From Sarcomyxa edulis (lineage: Eukaryota > Basidiomycota > Agaricomycetes > Agaricales > Mycenaceae), in assembly GCA_009761415.1 (NCBI GenBank), contig QUOL01000007.1:1178001-1242000 (forward strand): a stretch of 64,000 nucleotides of DNA, in the 5' to 3' direction. The notes under the pieces are model-generated. The model saw only the letters and a program-made list of their open reading frames with translations. It ran no database searches and was not told the origin of the DNA. Position numbers and translations under genes: made by a program. Positions 50,154 to 61,070 of the stretch are shown one piece after another; positions within the stretch are counted from its first letter, which is position 1, and each line of letters begins with the position of its first letter.

Positions 50154-51607
50154 ATGGACTCACTCGACGATATCTGGGATCTTCCTGTTACTTCCTCTCC
50201 TCATTCTCCCATCGAAATAGACATTGACGAAACAAAACGGATCACCAAACAACCATCTTCTGAATCTCTCTTTCTCGCAGATTCAGACGACGATCGTGAC
50301 GAGCAGCCACCGCCATCGAAAAAGACCACGGATGTCGACATCGATGCACTCTTTGCAGGACTCGACGATGACGATGAAGTGTATAGACCCCTTCCAGCTC
50401 TGGACATAGAGGCTATCCGAAGAGAAGCGCGTATAGCGCAGACCAAGAACGCCTTGTCACTTACCCCGCATGCAATCCTACCTAGTAGCTCACCTCCCCG
50501 AGATACTGCTGGAGGCAACAGTAAAGGAGATGATGGTGACGGACACGATGACCCAAAGGGGGCCAAACCCAGAAAAAAGAGAATAGTCTTGGGCGAGGCA
50601 CGCTTGCTAGGACCAACTGGTTTCCCGCAACTAATCAAAGATACCAAAAATTTCAACGTCAAAGGGAGAGGTCATGAGGTCCGTCTCTATTCCTTAGCCA
50701 CCCTACACAGGATCCTCAATCATATCGAATGGCTAGGCCTCAGACCTTAACCGATTACTTCAAGTGTACCAATTCTGGACGCACCGGATGTACCCCAAGA
50801 CCCAATTCAGGGATACCGTCGAGCAAGTGGAGAAACTGTGTCATACAAAACGCATGGCGGTAAGTAGACTCCACAAATGCATGCCACTTGTACTCATTCA
50901 TGTCGTTACAGGTAGCTCTGAGCGTCTGGCGCGACGAGGCCCACGGCGTGAAACACACGACCGAAGACGAGGAAATCATTGATCTGACAGAAGGCGATGA
51001 CCAAAACGTCCATTCCGATAAACGTACACCAGAGTCAGACGCAGCATCGTACGCTTCTTCGTCTTCGCAAATACCCACCAACCCTCCTACCTCTGCCTCT
51101 GCATCTGCATCTGACGTAGACGACGACGACGATTTTGATATTGATGTCATTATCAAAGAAGCAGAAGAGAAGGCTGCGAGAGAAAAGGCTGCGCGCTCAA
51201 CCCCCAAAACCCCTGCTTCTCCTTCTGTCCCAAAGGCGACATATAAAGAGAAAGCCAGGGATACAATGATGGACGTGGACGAAGACGAGGCGATCTGGGA
51301 AGAAATGAACGGCGACTTTGGATTCAACATGCCCCCACCCCCTGCAGCCAACGCCTCTAGTAGCTCGAGAACCAACACCAACACTAACACTAACACTGGA
51401 TCGACCGACATTGATGATGAAGACATGTGGGATGCAGTCAGGGAGATGGAGACTGAGGCATCTGCCCAAACTCAAACTCGTCATCTCTCTCCTCCGAAGG
51501 CTCAAGTACCAATATCTGGACTTGTACTTGCTACTGACGCTCCGTCGACCGCGAATACAACATCGAATGTGAACGCTGAGGATGACTGGGACGAAATGTA
51601 CTTGTAA
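50154..51607 (+). CDS. CSM3: Replication fork protection complex subunit Csm3/Swi3 (Tipin)
   Basis: Csm3/Swi3 pairs with Tof1/Swi1 to stabilise stalled forks and signal to the S-phase checkpoint. The start at 50154 gives MDSLDDIWDLPVTSS. The Swi3 domain spans GPTGFPQLIKDTKNFNVKGR (ends at 50674), and after a 58-nt intron continues ASDLNRLLQVYQFWTHRMYP and VEKLCHTKRM. An acidic IDLTEGDD segment, which fits a SUMO-interacting motif, lies near 50980. The C-terminal half is acidic and Ser/Thr/Ala-rich, ending DDWDEMYL at 51607. Three exons are inferred. An alternative upstream reading from 50115 starts at TTG and is not supported. Confidence 0.92.
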
Positions 51608-51763
51608 CCGCCATATATATACCCTCAGGCTTCTGTATCTTCAATAAATATATTCCAAAGCATGTATGCCTTTCCCGTATATACAATCCACAAATCAAGA
51701 AAAATAGCCCATCCAGATAAAGAACCTATAAGTCATACTTTGAAGAAGAAAAGACCGTCTAGG

Positions 51764-54066
51764 CTAGTCGATATTTTCGGGAGCCCATAAGACACAACGT
51801 CCGCTCCCATTTCCGCTTGCAGCTCGCTCGAGAACACTGGGATGGGAGCAAGTGACGGCCTGCACGGCGGTTATCCTATTCAAATAATCGGAGTCAGAAT
51901 CAAGGCAAATCAGGGACAGTCAATCATCCTTGCCTTTTAGAATCAGATAGTCGTGTGATGAGATCACCCTGAACATTGTATCATGCGTCAGTCCTCGGCA
52001 AACCACGTAGCTAAAGAGTTCGAAGATAGACAACGCACCTTGCTTGAGAATATATCCAACGAATGATTCATGTTGCCAATCTGAGAAATCACTGCGTCAA
52101 TAAGGATCGTACAGCGAGAAAGGGCCGATGCTTACTGTAAAATGAGGATAGACCTCTGGATTTGGCGACCACTGGGCTTTCAGAATGGTCAGCCATTTCC
52201 CCTGTACACGAGCGTTGTCAGATTCTACTCGAAGCTAGTCGGGTCAAGTAGAGAACGCACCGTTTGGCAATTATGATTGATGCGACTGAAAGGTCGCGAA
52301 GAGGGGAACGGCCCAGAACTGGTGAATTTTGCAGCATCGATATTCCACACTACAGAATTGCTTTGAGAGAAGACGATAATAAAAAGATGTGGACTCACGT
52401 CGCAGAGTATCATCGTAGCTAGTGCTAATGATCCCTCTCCCTCTCGGGTCCCAATAAGCAGAACTAACAGACTTGTCGTGTCGCCATTCACCGCGTAAAC
52501 ATCCTGTGCCTTTCGGTGTGGCGACGAATTCATTGATGACATCTGAATCAAAGCTCACTGGTGTCGCTTTCTGGGACCCATCCGATGGTCCGGGCGACGA
52601 AGGTGGTGGAGATGATGGTGTTGGATCCGAGAGGTCCAGAGATAGCGCACTCAATTTCCGAGTATCCCAAATCCTGTCGAAGTGGCATGGGTCAGCAAGC
52701 CAGAGTACGGTCTGTGATTTACTCACTTGAGCAACCGGTTATTGCTCGCAGTCAATATGAAGTTAGGATTTGTGGGGTTGACACTGACACAACCGACTTT
52801 CTGATTTGACAATCCATACCATCTGGCCTTGGTCTTATCTTCCCGGAGGTCCAAGTGAGTAACGCCACCCAGAGCGTCTGAGATCCACATCTCGTTACCC
52901 GTGGGTGTGAGGTCAATACTAGAGATGAGGGTATCTTCTGTGGAGAATATCTCGCGCGATATGCCTGTAGTAAAGGATAGACTGCGAATAGTACAATCGT
53001 AAGAACTCGTGTATACCTGGTAGGTCGAGGAGTCAATGATTATTCGACACACATAGAATGAGAGACGGACGTTATGGGAGTCTATTGGATCGAATTTGAC
53101 GGTGGAGATAGAGGATTTCGAGGTGGCCGGCCAGTGGAGTTGGAGTCTCCAGTACTTGCCACCTTCCTCCTGCTCGGCGGGAGTCACATCACCGTCCTCG
53201 TCGGCCACTTCATCTGCAGGCGCCCGTGCATCCCAGATACCGAGCTGACCATGTTTGTCTGAATTTGAAGATCAGTGAGACATAGATATAGAGCGAGCAG
53301 GATGAAGCCATACCTCCGAAGAATATAAGATCCTTCGTGACTTCGGGATGGTAGGCAGCGGAGTAAATCCTATCCTGCGTAACTTTGGCTCTCGCAACGA
53401 CTCTCAGACTCTGTAGCTTCTCTCTCAAATCCGACACAGCAGCGGTATGCTGCTTATCTTCGTCAAAGTCGAAATCGTGAACGTCCCCAATACGCCTGGG
53501 TTGAGTCGGGATCTTGGCAAGTGTGGTCGTCAGAGTGGTGATGTCTTGTGGTTCTTCCTCATTTGCCAGTACTATGAGTTCGAGTTCTTCATGTCGAGGA
53601 CGTTTCGCCTGCCAAGCACGTTGCTCAGCTTCCAAACGCTCTTCAGCCTCCTTCGCGCGCTTCTCCTCGATCTCTGCCTAAGGTGGCACTGAGCGGTGAG
53701 AACAATGATGACAGCACGCAGTATCACAGACTTACCTCGCGTTTCCGTTTCTTGGACGGGCTCTCGTTTGGATCAGGGGAGACTTCCTTCCTGAGCCTTG
53801 CGGACTGTCGTCTGGGCGCTTCGACCTCACTCTTCTCCTTCTTCACTCTCTTGGAAGATTGTACTGGTTTGGCTTTGATTTTAGGTGCAGCTTTCGACTT
53901 GGCGGGTAGACCTAGATCTTCAACAGCTTGCTTGAGGTCGAGCTCTTCAAGGAGGGCGCGATTCCTGGCGATGTTCGCCTCGCGATCAATTTCACTGAAA
54001 GAAGAATTGTCAGGATTGAGCTAGAGTAATTTACACATGACCGTACTATTGCGATAGTTTTGCCAT
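51764..54066 (-). CDS. CMR1: WD-repeat DNA damage-binding protein Cmr1 (WDR76-like)
   Basis: Cmr1 is a WD40 chromatin protein that joins stress-induced nuclear quality-control foci. The start at 54066 gives MAKLSQYEIDREANIARNRA by an intron joining CAATA and T; this is the family N-terminal helix. A basic region (KKRKREAEIEEKRAKEAEER) is followed by IPTQPRRIGDVHDFDF. The propeller has IFFGGKHGQLGIWDARAP, WPATSKSSISTVKFDPIDSH, VYTSSYDCTIRSLSFTTG, TLISSIDLTPTGNEMWISDA, FILTASNNRLLKIWDTRKL and GIISTSYDDTLR. The stop is at 51764-51766, after VLWAPENID. About ten short introns are present. It is convergent with CSM3 across 156 bp. Confidence 0.93.
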
Positions 54067-54327
54067 TATGTTGGTAGAAAAATAACTGCAGTTACGAGCG
54101 TGTGGAGACGACGATGTGAAGTTTCAAAAGCGCAATATTTGATGGCGATGTGACATGATGTGACCCGACGCGTTTTGATGTCACGGTCCTTCCAAACTCA
54201 ATAGTAAGTATTATATTCTTCAGAGTATTGCCAGATTATACAGGAGAATAGTGGATGGTATATAAAGATTACGAAAAAAAATATGTAGTAGCACCAGGTC
54301 CTTTTGATAGTTCTACCTACCAATGAA

Positions 54328-55668
54328 TCAAGACTTTGTCCATTTTTGTAGCTGCAGTTTCCGTAGAGCTTCTCTTCCGTGTGGGGTCAAATCGGTGACG
54401 TCCGAGCTATTAGTATGTGCCGAGGTCCTGGATAACGAGGCGGGAGCAAAATGATAAGTGACTGTCTGTGCCGCTCGATCGCGGTCGTGCTTTGTAACTC
54501 TGAGAGCGGATCGAGACATGAGAGCATTGAAGGCCAGCTCTGGCCACTCCCAGTAAGAGCTTCTGATCGTCTCCAGCGATAGATGACGCAAGGAAGGAAA
54601 TGCAAGACAATCAAGCAGAGGTGAAAGCTCCTTCGCGGATCGCATGTGTAGCGTCCAATCGACCAGTCCAGGTGCACTAATGACCGGATTGTCGTGAAGA
54701 GTATTGGTCAAAGGATGTGGTGTGTGGATGACGCAACTTTTCAACATCGGGCAGTGCGAGAATATGTAGTAGAGGTCGTGGGTGGTGTAAGAAGGAAAAT
54801 AGCAACCATTATCCAGCATCAAATGAGTGATCTGATTTAGAGGGTAATGTACTGAGAGAGTAGGCATATGTGCAAGAGGGCCAGAAAGAGAAAGCTTTTG
54901 GAGGGCTGGAGCGGATCGGAACCCATAAGGAGAGAGCGCGAAGCCCCGTTCGTCCTCACTAGCAGTGACATCACTCGAAGTCAGCCTAAAGTCGCTGAAT
55001 AGGGTCAGGCTTTCCAATGATGCCAGATCTTGGGCGGGAATGTTGTAAATGAGCTGCGTCCAGGAGAAGGGTACGTTTTGAATATATATGTCTCGCCAAC
55101 GCGAGGACACAGTGATAATAGCACCTAAAATCTTATCGGTGGTGCGGACACTATCAGAGGTATATTGCTTTACTGACTGGCCCGGAGGGAAGTGAAGTGA
55201 TATGTCCAAGGAGTGGCGAGATCCTGATCTCTCCAACATCTTTTGAAGCGTGACCAATGCCGTTGGAGTTGAGGGGGGTTCGATAAAAATGCCGATAGAA
55301 CACCACAGGCTCGAAGTAGACATCGAGATCGATCTCCATTGACTGCAAACGCGACACAGAAGCAATGGCGATTGAGAGGTACGTGGTGTTTGAGGATGAA
55401 GAGGAAGAGTGTGCTGAAAGATCTCTGCAAGTAGTTCAGGCGGCAATCGTCTGATGGGGGATAATAAGGCGGTATGACCCTCTAACTGTCCAGTCAATCG
55501 GGCATGCGTTAGCGACAGTGCATCCATCTGGCCTTCGAGGCTCAAGAGTTCCGCTTTCGCAGCAATAGCGAAGGAGGTGATTTGTTTGATTTGTTCTTCG
55601 GAGGGAACACTATTCGTTCCAAGGAGATGTGGAACCGGCGAGGATAATGCGAAACTTTGCTTCTGCAT
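54328..55668 (-). CDS. F-box-like protein (Agaricomycete family)
   Basis: A single uninterrupted exon encodes 446 residues, unlike its intron-rich neighbours. The N-terminal half has a coiled-coil-like helix (LSLEGQMDALSLTHARLTGQ) and an F-box, LLSPIRRLPPELLAEIFQHT, followed by SPLLLCRVCSQWRSISMSTS. The rest has leucine-rich irregular repeats (LQKLSLSGPLAHM, LRHLSLETIRSS). F-box proteins of this expanded mushroom family are thought to supply substrate specificity to SCF ubiquitin ligases, but no substrate is known. The stop is at 54328-54330. Confidence 0.9.
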   Translation of the reverse strand: MQKQSFALSSPVPHLLGTNSVPSEEQIKQITSFAIAAKAELLSLEGQMDALSLTHARLTGQLEGHTALLSPIRRLPPELLAEIFQHTLPLHPQTPRTSQSPLLLCRVCSQWRSISMSTSSLWCSIGIFIEPPSTPTALVTLQKMLERSGSRHSLDISLHFPPGQSVKQYTSDSVRTTDKILGAIITVSSRWRDIYIQNVPFSWTQLIYNIPAQDLASLESLTLFSDFRLTSSDVTASEDERGFALSPYGFRSAPALQKLSLSGPLAHMPTLSVHYPLNQITHLMLDNGCYFPSYTTHDLYYIFSHCPMLKSCVIHTPHPLTNTLHDNPVISAPGLVDWTLHMRSAKELSPLLDCLAFPSLRHLSLETIRSSYWEWPELAFNALMSRSALRVTKHDRDRAAQTVTYHFAPASLSRTSAHTNSSDVTDLTPHGREALRKLQLQKWTKS

Positions 55669-56235
55669 GGTGACTAGAGAGATGCCGACGTGTCACTGTA
55701 CAACCCCAGATACACAGGATCAAGTATATATACCTTTAGCAACTGACGATTTGATTGAAAAGTTGAACGTCGAGGTCGACGATGATCGATGAACCAGAAC
55801 GTGAGCGTTGAGACCAGGAGAAATGCGAGACTCGATCATGTCACGGTGCACTTTGACTCGGACTGGTGAGCCGGACATCCGACTCGGAGTCGTTCACAGC
55901 TCATACAAAGCTCGTATATAGAAAACACCACTGTCATTTTTTCAAGAGCATCGATAATACCACGTCGAAGAGCTCACGATAACATTGTATCCAGCATCAC
56001 AAAGCGAAACAAAGCCTGGCATAAATTGGGAGGGGAGAAAAAGTACGATACACGATGAGGGAATAAGTTGACACCTGGTACTACAAATATGACGGGGAGA
56101 AGCAGCAGAAAAGATGTAGGGTATGCATGTACAATCAGTAAGAAAGGTAACGGCTAAGAGCAAGAAAACAAAAAGCATAAGTACAGCAAGCGTGTAGCTT
56201 TGTGGAAATGGGCAGAATCGATAACGAACTGGCAT
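55669..56235. other. Intergenic: F-box promoter and 3' region of unknown gene
   Basis: This 567-bp gap has no credible ORF. ACTCGGA-type words recur near 55853-55898. Both flanking genes are on the minus strand, so it holds the 3'UTR of the upstream gene and the promoter of the F-box gene. Confidence 0.45.
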
Positions 56236-58116
56236 CTATGTCACTTCCAAGACTGACGTCTCAAGAACTCGGAACTGGGTAGGATCCTTTGAATTTTCGT
56301 CCCATCCAACAACCTGTCTCCAATTTACAGTGTTGGCCTCTTTCTCGCCGGCGCCAGCGAACATACCCACATCGTCATCAGAGAGTCCACGGAAGATGAG
56401 GAATAGACGAGTAAATATGCAAGGCTCGCTGGTCACCGATATATCGATAGCCGCTGCAACTTTACCCGGTGAGAGGAACCGGTACGCGATATTCTTGTGT
56501 TGAGAAAAAGCCGACATGTTGTTACTGTGTGTAGGGTCATTTAGTACGATTCGTATTGGTGGGTTGTTTGCAAGAGAGGTACGACAGACCTGATGAAATT
56601 GGTGCGTGCATGGAGAGACATGCCTAATTGGTCGAGCACACGCATTAGATGAGGGATGAAGTCCCCGAATGACATCGCGAACCCATTTCGCGGGGCAATA
56701 TAATCATTGGGGTCAACCATCGCGGGATCGGGTCTGCCATTTGGATTAGAGTTCAGTAGAGATACAGAGAAGAACTCACTTACATCGCCTCGTAATAAAG
56801 AGCAGTGACCACCATCTCACTTTCAAAATGTTCAAGTGCGCCACCAGGATGCGTCCTCAAAAAATATTTGACTTTATTATCCTCCACAACCTCAGCAGGC
56901 GGCCAAGTAACCCCCTGCTTCCACAGCGGCGAGAACGTCAGGATAACATCACAATACTGTACTGCCGGAGTCAAGACACTCAGATGACATTTAGCCGTTG
57001 TTGGCTTAGTGGCAACCGCCAGTTTAGTCATAACGCGGGAGTCAACCAGAAATTCTGGTGACATGTCCTGGTTGGCTAGTCTGGTACCACTAAATTCTAG
57101 TTTGTGGGTGTCACCGTCGTGGACGATGTCGAGTTTTCCCCAGAATGAACCGTCTACCAAGGTTCCGTCATCCATGCGTGCCATGTCGAGCTCGTCGATG
57201 GATGTGATGGTCGTATCCAGGGCTACGTGTGTGCCAGGCATGAGCTCCAGGTTGAACGCTCCAGGCATTTCCAATACGGGAGGGGGCCTGGGACTGGTGA
57301 GTATAGAAATATCCAAATGTTATTCGGGATACTCACGGAGGTGGACTGCAAGGACGATATAATGAGACATTTCAGATATACCGTGCTACAATGAACAAGC
57401 ATCATCACTCACGGAGGTTCATCGGGTGGTGGAGGTGCATCACTAACGATCTCGACTCGAAGACCTTGAACTCCCGCAACAGCGATTTGATACGAATCCT
57501 CTCCTGTAAGCTGAAGATACAAGATCAGAGCACGAAACCTCTTTCATAAGTTATAACCGTACATAGATATGTGGGCCGGAAACCAAACGCTGAACGCCTT
57601 GTCAGTATGTGACTGTACTTATCAACACGAATCTTACAGCAGCATGTAGAGATGCATATTCCACTGGGACCCGCAACGTGAAAATGGCATCTGGTGGAGG
57701 CTTTGTCCACTCTCTCGCAACAGCTTCGAGCTCCTAAACTATAATCAGACTCGATCGGGGGAGGTATAATTTAGGTGAACCATACTTCGAAGGAGTTTGG
57801 AAGCTGAGAAATCACATAAATGTGAATACGTGGCTTGGACAGGTTTGATACCAATATCACTCACTAGCCGAATAGTTTCCATATCACCATATGCCAAAGT
57901 GAGGAGACGCGTCCTGGCCAGAGCCATCTGAGCTTGTTTTTCGCGTAGCTCATTATCTTTGTTCTTGGGTTTCAATCGACCCCAAAATGAACCACCGGCG
58001 GATAAGCTGACATTACTGCCTCTGTGAGGGAATGCGAGCATTGAGGATATATGTGTGAGTTAGTATGTGGGCTCTGGAAAGACGATATGAAAGGGAGCGT
58101 ACGCTGGAGAAAGCAT
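56236..58116 (-). CDS. Conserved fungal protein, function unknown
   Basis: The ATG at 58116 with an 82-nt intron (GTACGC to CACAG, with a CTAAC branch site) gives MLSPAGSNVSLSAGGSFWGR. Further segments are NELREKQAQMALARTRLLTL, an ELEAVAREWTKPPPDAIFTL exon, a Pro-rich stretch, FNLELMPGTHVALDTTITSI, WKQGVTWPPAEVVEDNKVKY with FLRTHPGGALEHFESEM, GFAMSFGDFIPHLMRVLDQL and NKN-type SAFSQHKNIAYRFLSPGKVA. It ends LETSVLEVT at 56236. The protein is about 520 residues with about seven introns. The segments look strongly constrained and are intact. I recognise the sequence style as a widely conserved fungal protein but cannot name a domain. No transmembrane segment or signal peptide is evident. Confidence 0.78.
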
Positions 58117-58568
58117 GGTTCAATCGCGATTATCAGTATATCTAGGTGGGATACAATCCTTGTACGAATCTTCCGGAGATGGATATCGATTGATATCGCG
58201 GTGACTCGACAAGCGCCTCGATGAGAACACGAGGCAGGGCGTTAATCGGTATGGCAGTATTTCGAGTTCTGGAAGAAGGTCTGCGTGATTCGTGGATATA
58301 CTCTTGAGTTAACGTGGTGATACTCACCTATTTCGGTCTATTCAGCTGCACCAATGTTAAAAATTATATGGTACAATATGAGAGATATTGTGAAGGTTTG
58401 TGGCTGCTCGCACGGAAGCGCCCAATAACTTGCGAGTTCTACACTGTACACGTGCACCCAACGTGCACCCGCGATCACGCTCTTTATCGGCTGTACTTGG
58501 CAATATGCATTTATGAAGGAAAGAGACAAGCCATGCAGTTCAAGACAAAGATGTAGGTCAAGAAAGAG
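58117..58568. other. Intergenic with possible 5'UTR intron
   Basis: A minus-strand frame at 58142-58327 is open but begins GTGAGTATC, a donor consensus, so 58281-58327 is better read as a 47-nt 5'UTR intron (ending CACGCAG) of the gene at 56236-58116. Nothing else was recognised in these 452 bp. Confidence 0.4.
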
Positions 58569-59186
58569 CTACAAAGATACATAGGAATCATCTTCGTCTT
58601 CCAAGGTGTCCACTCCAGACCCTCTGACACACAAGTCATCCTCATCATCTAGGTATCGAAGGACAGAAACAATCCCAGCAACCTCCGTCATATCAGAGTA
58701 TTTCCGAAGTACAACAATATACTGCCAGTTCGCACGGGGGCATCTTGGGAGAAGACCGTGAAGATTTCGGATGCAGGATATCACGTCTTCCGATTGCAGA
58801 GATCGTTTCGAGAGCTCCGAGAGTGGTCCGGAAGGCAGGTTGTCTGAAAAGCTGGCAGTGATCTCTCTTGACACCCGGAAATTGATGCGGAACTGGCCAT
58901 AGAGTCGCCAGACTATTCAGATGGTAGGAACATGAGATGCATGTTCATGCACCAAAGCTTTGCTCTGAAAAAGACAAAACATAAGTCGGTTCTTGGGTGA
59001 GTATTGCTTGTGGAGACTCCATACCTATGACACCCCGAGGGTTGTGTCTGGTCTGCGACTGTAGTGTTGGTCTCTAAATTCTCGCGAAATGTCATGATTC
59101 TCTGTCTCTTGCCAAAGCCACTCGTCCTTTAACCGAGACCTGTCGTCTTTTTCCCCAAAAACCCTGTGCCAGACTTTACTGTTCAT
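58569..59186 (-). CDS. Small protein with acidic tail, splicing unresolved
   Basis: The last exon is clear. It encodes WRLYGQFRINFRVSREITAS, then VISCIRNLHGLLPRCPRANW, QYIVVLRKYSDMTEVAGIVS and an acidic end, DTLEDEDDSYVSL, at 58569. An in-frame TGA just upstream (near 58909) forces an exon start at GAATAG|TCTGG. A hydrophilic frame from the ATG at 59186 (MNSKVWHRVFGEKDDRSRLK) is the likely upstream exon. Joining the two in frame needs a 10-12-nt microexon (CAAAGCTTTG, near 58950-58959), or another splice I cannot see. The start could also lie at 59329 (MQLFSQAHIMLRPTLLPAFS). I do not recognise the family. Confidence 0.45.
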
Positions 59187-59376
59187 TTTAGGATGAATGT
59201 CATGCTGGAAGTTGTGAATGAGAGGTCAGCGCTTCAGCGATGGTGTTCTCGATAGAGCGAATGTGCTTTGCAGAGAAAGCAGGAAGTAAGGTAGGTCGGA
59301 GCATGATGTGAGCCTGTGAGAAGAGTTGCATTCCGCCGCGAGTGACGTACGGATTCCTTCCCTTCCTCATCCCGCC

Positions 59377-60168
59377 ATGTTTCGTATCGCCGTTCGTCCC
59401 CTTGCAAATGTTCCCCGGAGGACATTCGTGTCTTCCGTTCTTTTGACAAGAACTTGGGAAAACGAGAGTATATCAAACTTGAGGAAGGAAGCCAGAAACC
59501 GCGGTCTAACAGCGTAGGTCTCAACCAATTTCAGCTACAATTTTATAGCTCATCGTCGTTAAAATAGGAAAGGGAACAAGGCCAACCTCATTCTTCGCAT
59601 CCAAGAACACGACAAAACCAGCGCCGTGGCCACTATGGCTCAGCGCGGTCCTCCCGTTTCAAGAAACGCGTCCACCGCTCCCGCTGCTGGTAGCGTAGCA
59701 CCAGGAATACCTCCTGATGCTCAAGTAGACGTTGCCGTACCAGTGGCACTGGAATATACCAACATACATATTCCTGATCTTTCCCAACCTGCAACCGAAC
59801 CAGCCGTTCAAATTGTAAAGTCAACCCAGATGTGTTTTACGATGCATGGCGTCTGACTTGCATATTTTGTCCTGTAGCCGTACACGCCCGATTTCTGGTC
59901 ATCGCACCCCGAAGCAAAGCCTGTGCTGGAAGAGCCCGCTATGCCCAAACTTCTTGTCGTAGCCGGCGAAGAGACCCACATCGACGGTGGTCCTTCTTCC
60001 AACCTTCTCGACGCGAGCACCATCCCTGCTGCTGCAGAAACTCAACCGACACCCCCAGTATCATCTCAACAAGGCGGCTTCTGGCAAGATGTTGCAGAAG
60101 ACATCGGTCTCCCTCCTCTGAAAACCTTACTTGGCCATCTCTCCAACTCATTCCGCGGGACTGCCTGA
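59377..60168 (+). CDS. AIM34: Mitochondrial SAP-domain protein, Aim34-like
   Basis: The start at 59377 gives a mitochondrial presequence (MFRIAVRPLANVPRRTFVSS). A SAP motif follows across the first intron (SISNLRKEARNRGLTA, then KGNKANLILRIQEHDK). A Pro/Ala-rich middle and a short acidic segment lead to the C-terminus, FWQDVAEDIGLPPLKTLLGH with LSNSFRGTA. Yeast Aim34 is a mitochondrial SAP-domain protein of unknown role whose loss alters mitochondrial inheritance. Three exons are inferred, with introns near 59515-59568 and 59819-59878. The family call is based on SAP plus presequence and is moderate. Confidence 0.75.
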
Positions 60169-60387
60169 ACGTACGTACGTACATTGCTCGCGCTATACAT
60201 GAGGTCGCCCGACCCAAAAAAAGTTCTACACCCCCTACATCCGTACTGCAAGGGCTGCGTGTTACACTATCATACTATCTACATCTTATATCCAGAAACA
60301 TGTAGTCAATTGGGCAGATAGATACCCTCTGAAAATATTTGCTCCCAAAAAAATGCAGTATAGCAAGTCGAAGAATTGCAATTGGTC

Positions 60388-61014
60388 ATGTTACGGTGTA
60401 TGCTTCTACCATCCCGACTACCACACCTCATCCGTTCAGTGCGCCTCCTCCACTGTTCGCCCATACGATGCGACCTCATCGGACCTCCTGATCCCATATC
60501 GCACATTCGACCCGTTATATACGATGGACCCACCGCACCTCGCAAAATCAAACCATCCTCCACTCATCCGTTCTCTCTATACGAGTTCGACGATTGTCCA
60601 CCCAGCAGCGAGATCGATGACTCCCTGCACGACATGGAATTCCAGTGGAAGTTGCAAAGACAGCAACTAGATATCTTTCATCAGAATTTCTGGACCGATG
60701 TGAGTCCGGGTCGTATCCTCACTCTCTGGACCCCCTTATTCATAGACATGATTCGATAGAGCAATACACGTTTCGAGACAGCCAAACAAAACGTACTCGC
60801 AGGTCTTCCAGATACATCCACTCCACTGGACAAAGAAAACGCACTGTCGGAATTCTACAAGAAATGGGTCATGCAGGAGAAAGTCCGAACAGAGGCATAT
60901 ACGAAAGAATGGAGAAAACGCAATTTTACCGAGATAGCGCTGGCTACACGCGTGCATTACGGGAGATTCGTTTCTTATATCTCTCATCTCTTCACCTTCA
61001 CAAGGACAGGGTAA
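60388..61014 (+). CDS. COA8: Cytochrome c oxidase assembly factor 8 (COA8/APOPT1-like)
   Basis: COA8 is a mitochondrial protein needed for cytochrome c oxidase assembly under oxidative stress. The N-terminus (MLRCMLLPSRLPHLIRSVRL) looks like a presequence. The core CDLIGPPDPISHIRPVIYDG matches the human WIGPPDKYSNLRPV region. QWKLQRQQLDIFHQNFWTD runs into SNTRFETAKQNVLAGLPDTS across one 60-nt intron (60700-60759). The C-terminal FYKKWVMQEKVRTEAYTKEW plus RKRNFTEIAL matches the conserved YKEFL..YNRDWYKRNF block. The length is about 188 residues, normal for the family. A second ATG at 60400 is an alternative start. Confidence 0.9.
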
Positions 61015-61070
61015 CAATATAACACACCACGGATATGTATAACACATGCACAGGACAAAAAGTACAACTC

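Noticed and set aside
58142..58327. 61-codon minus-strand ORF upstream of the unknown conserved gene
   Set aside because: It begins at a splice-donor sequence rather than ATG and is better read as a 5'UTR intron and leader.
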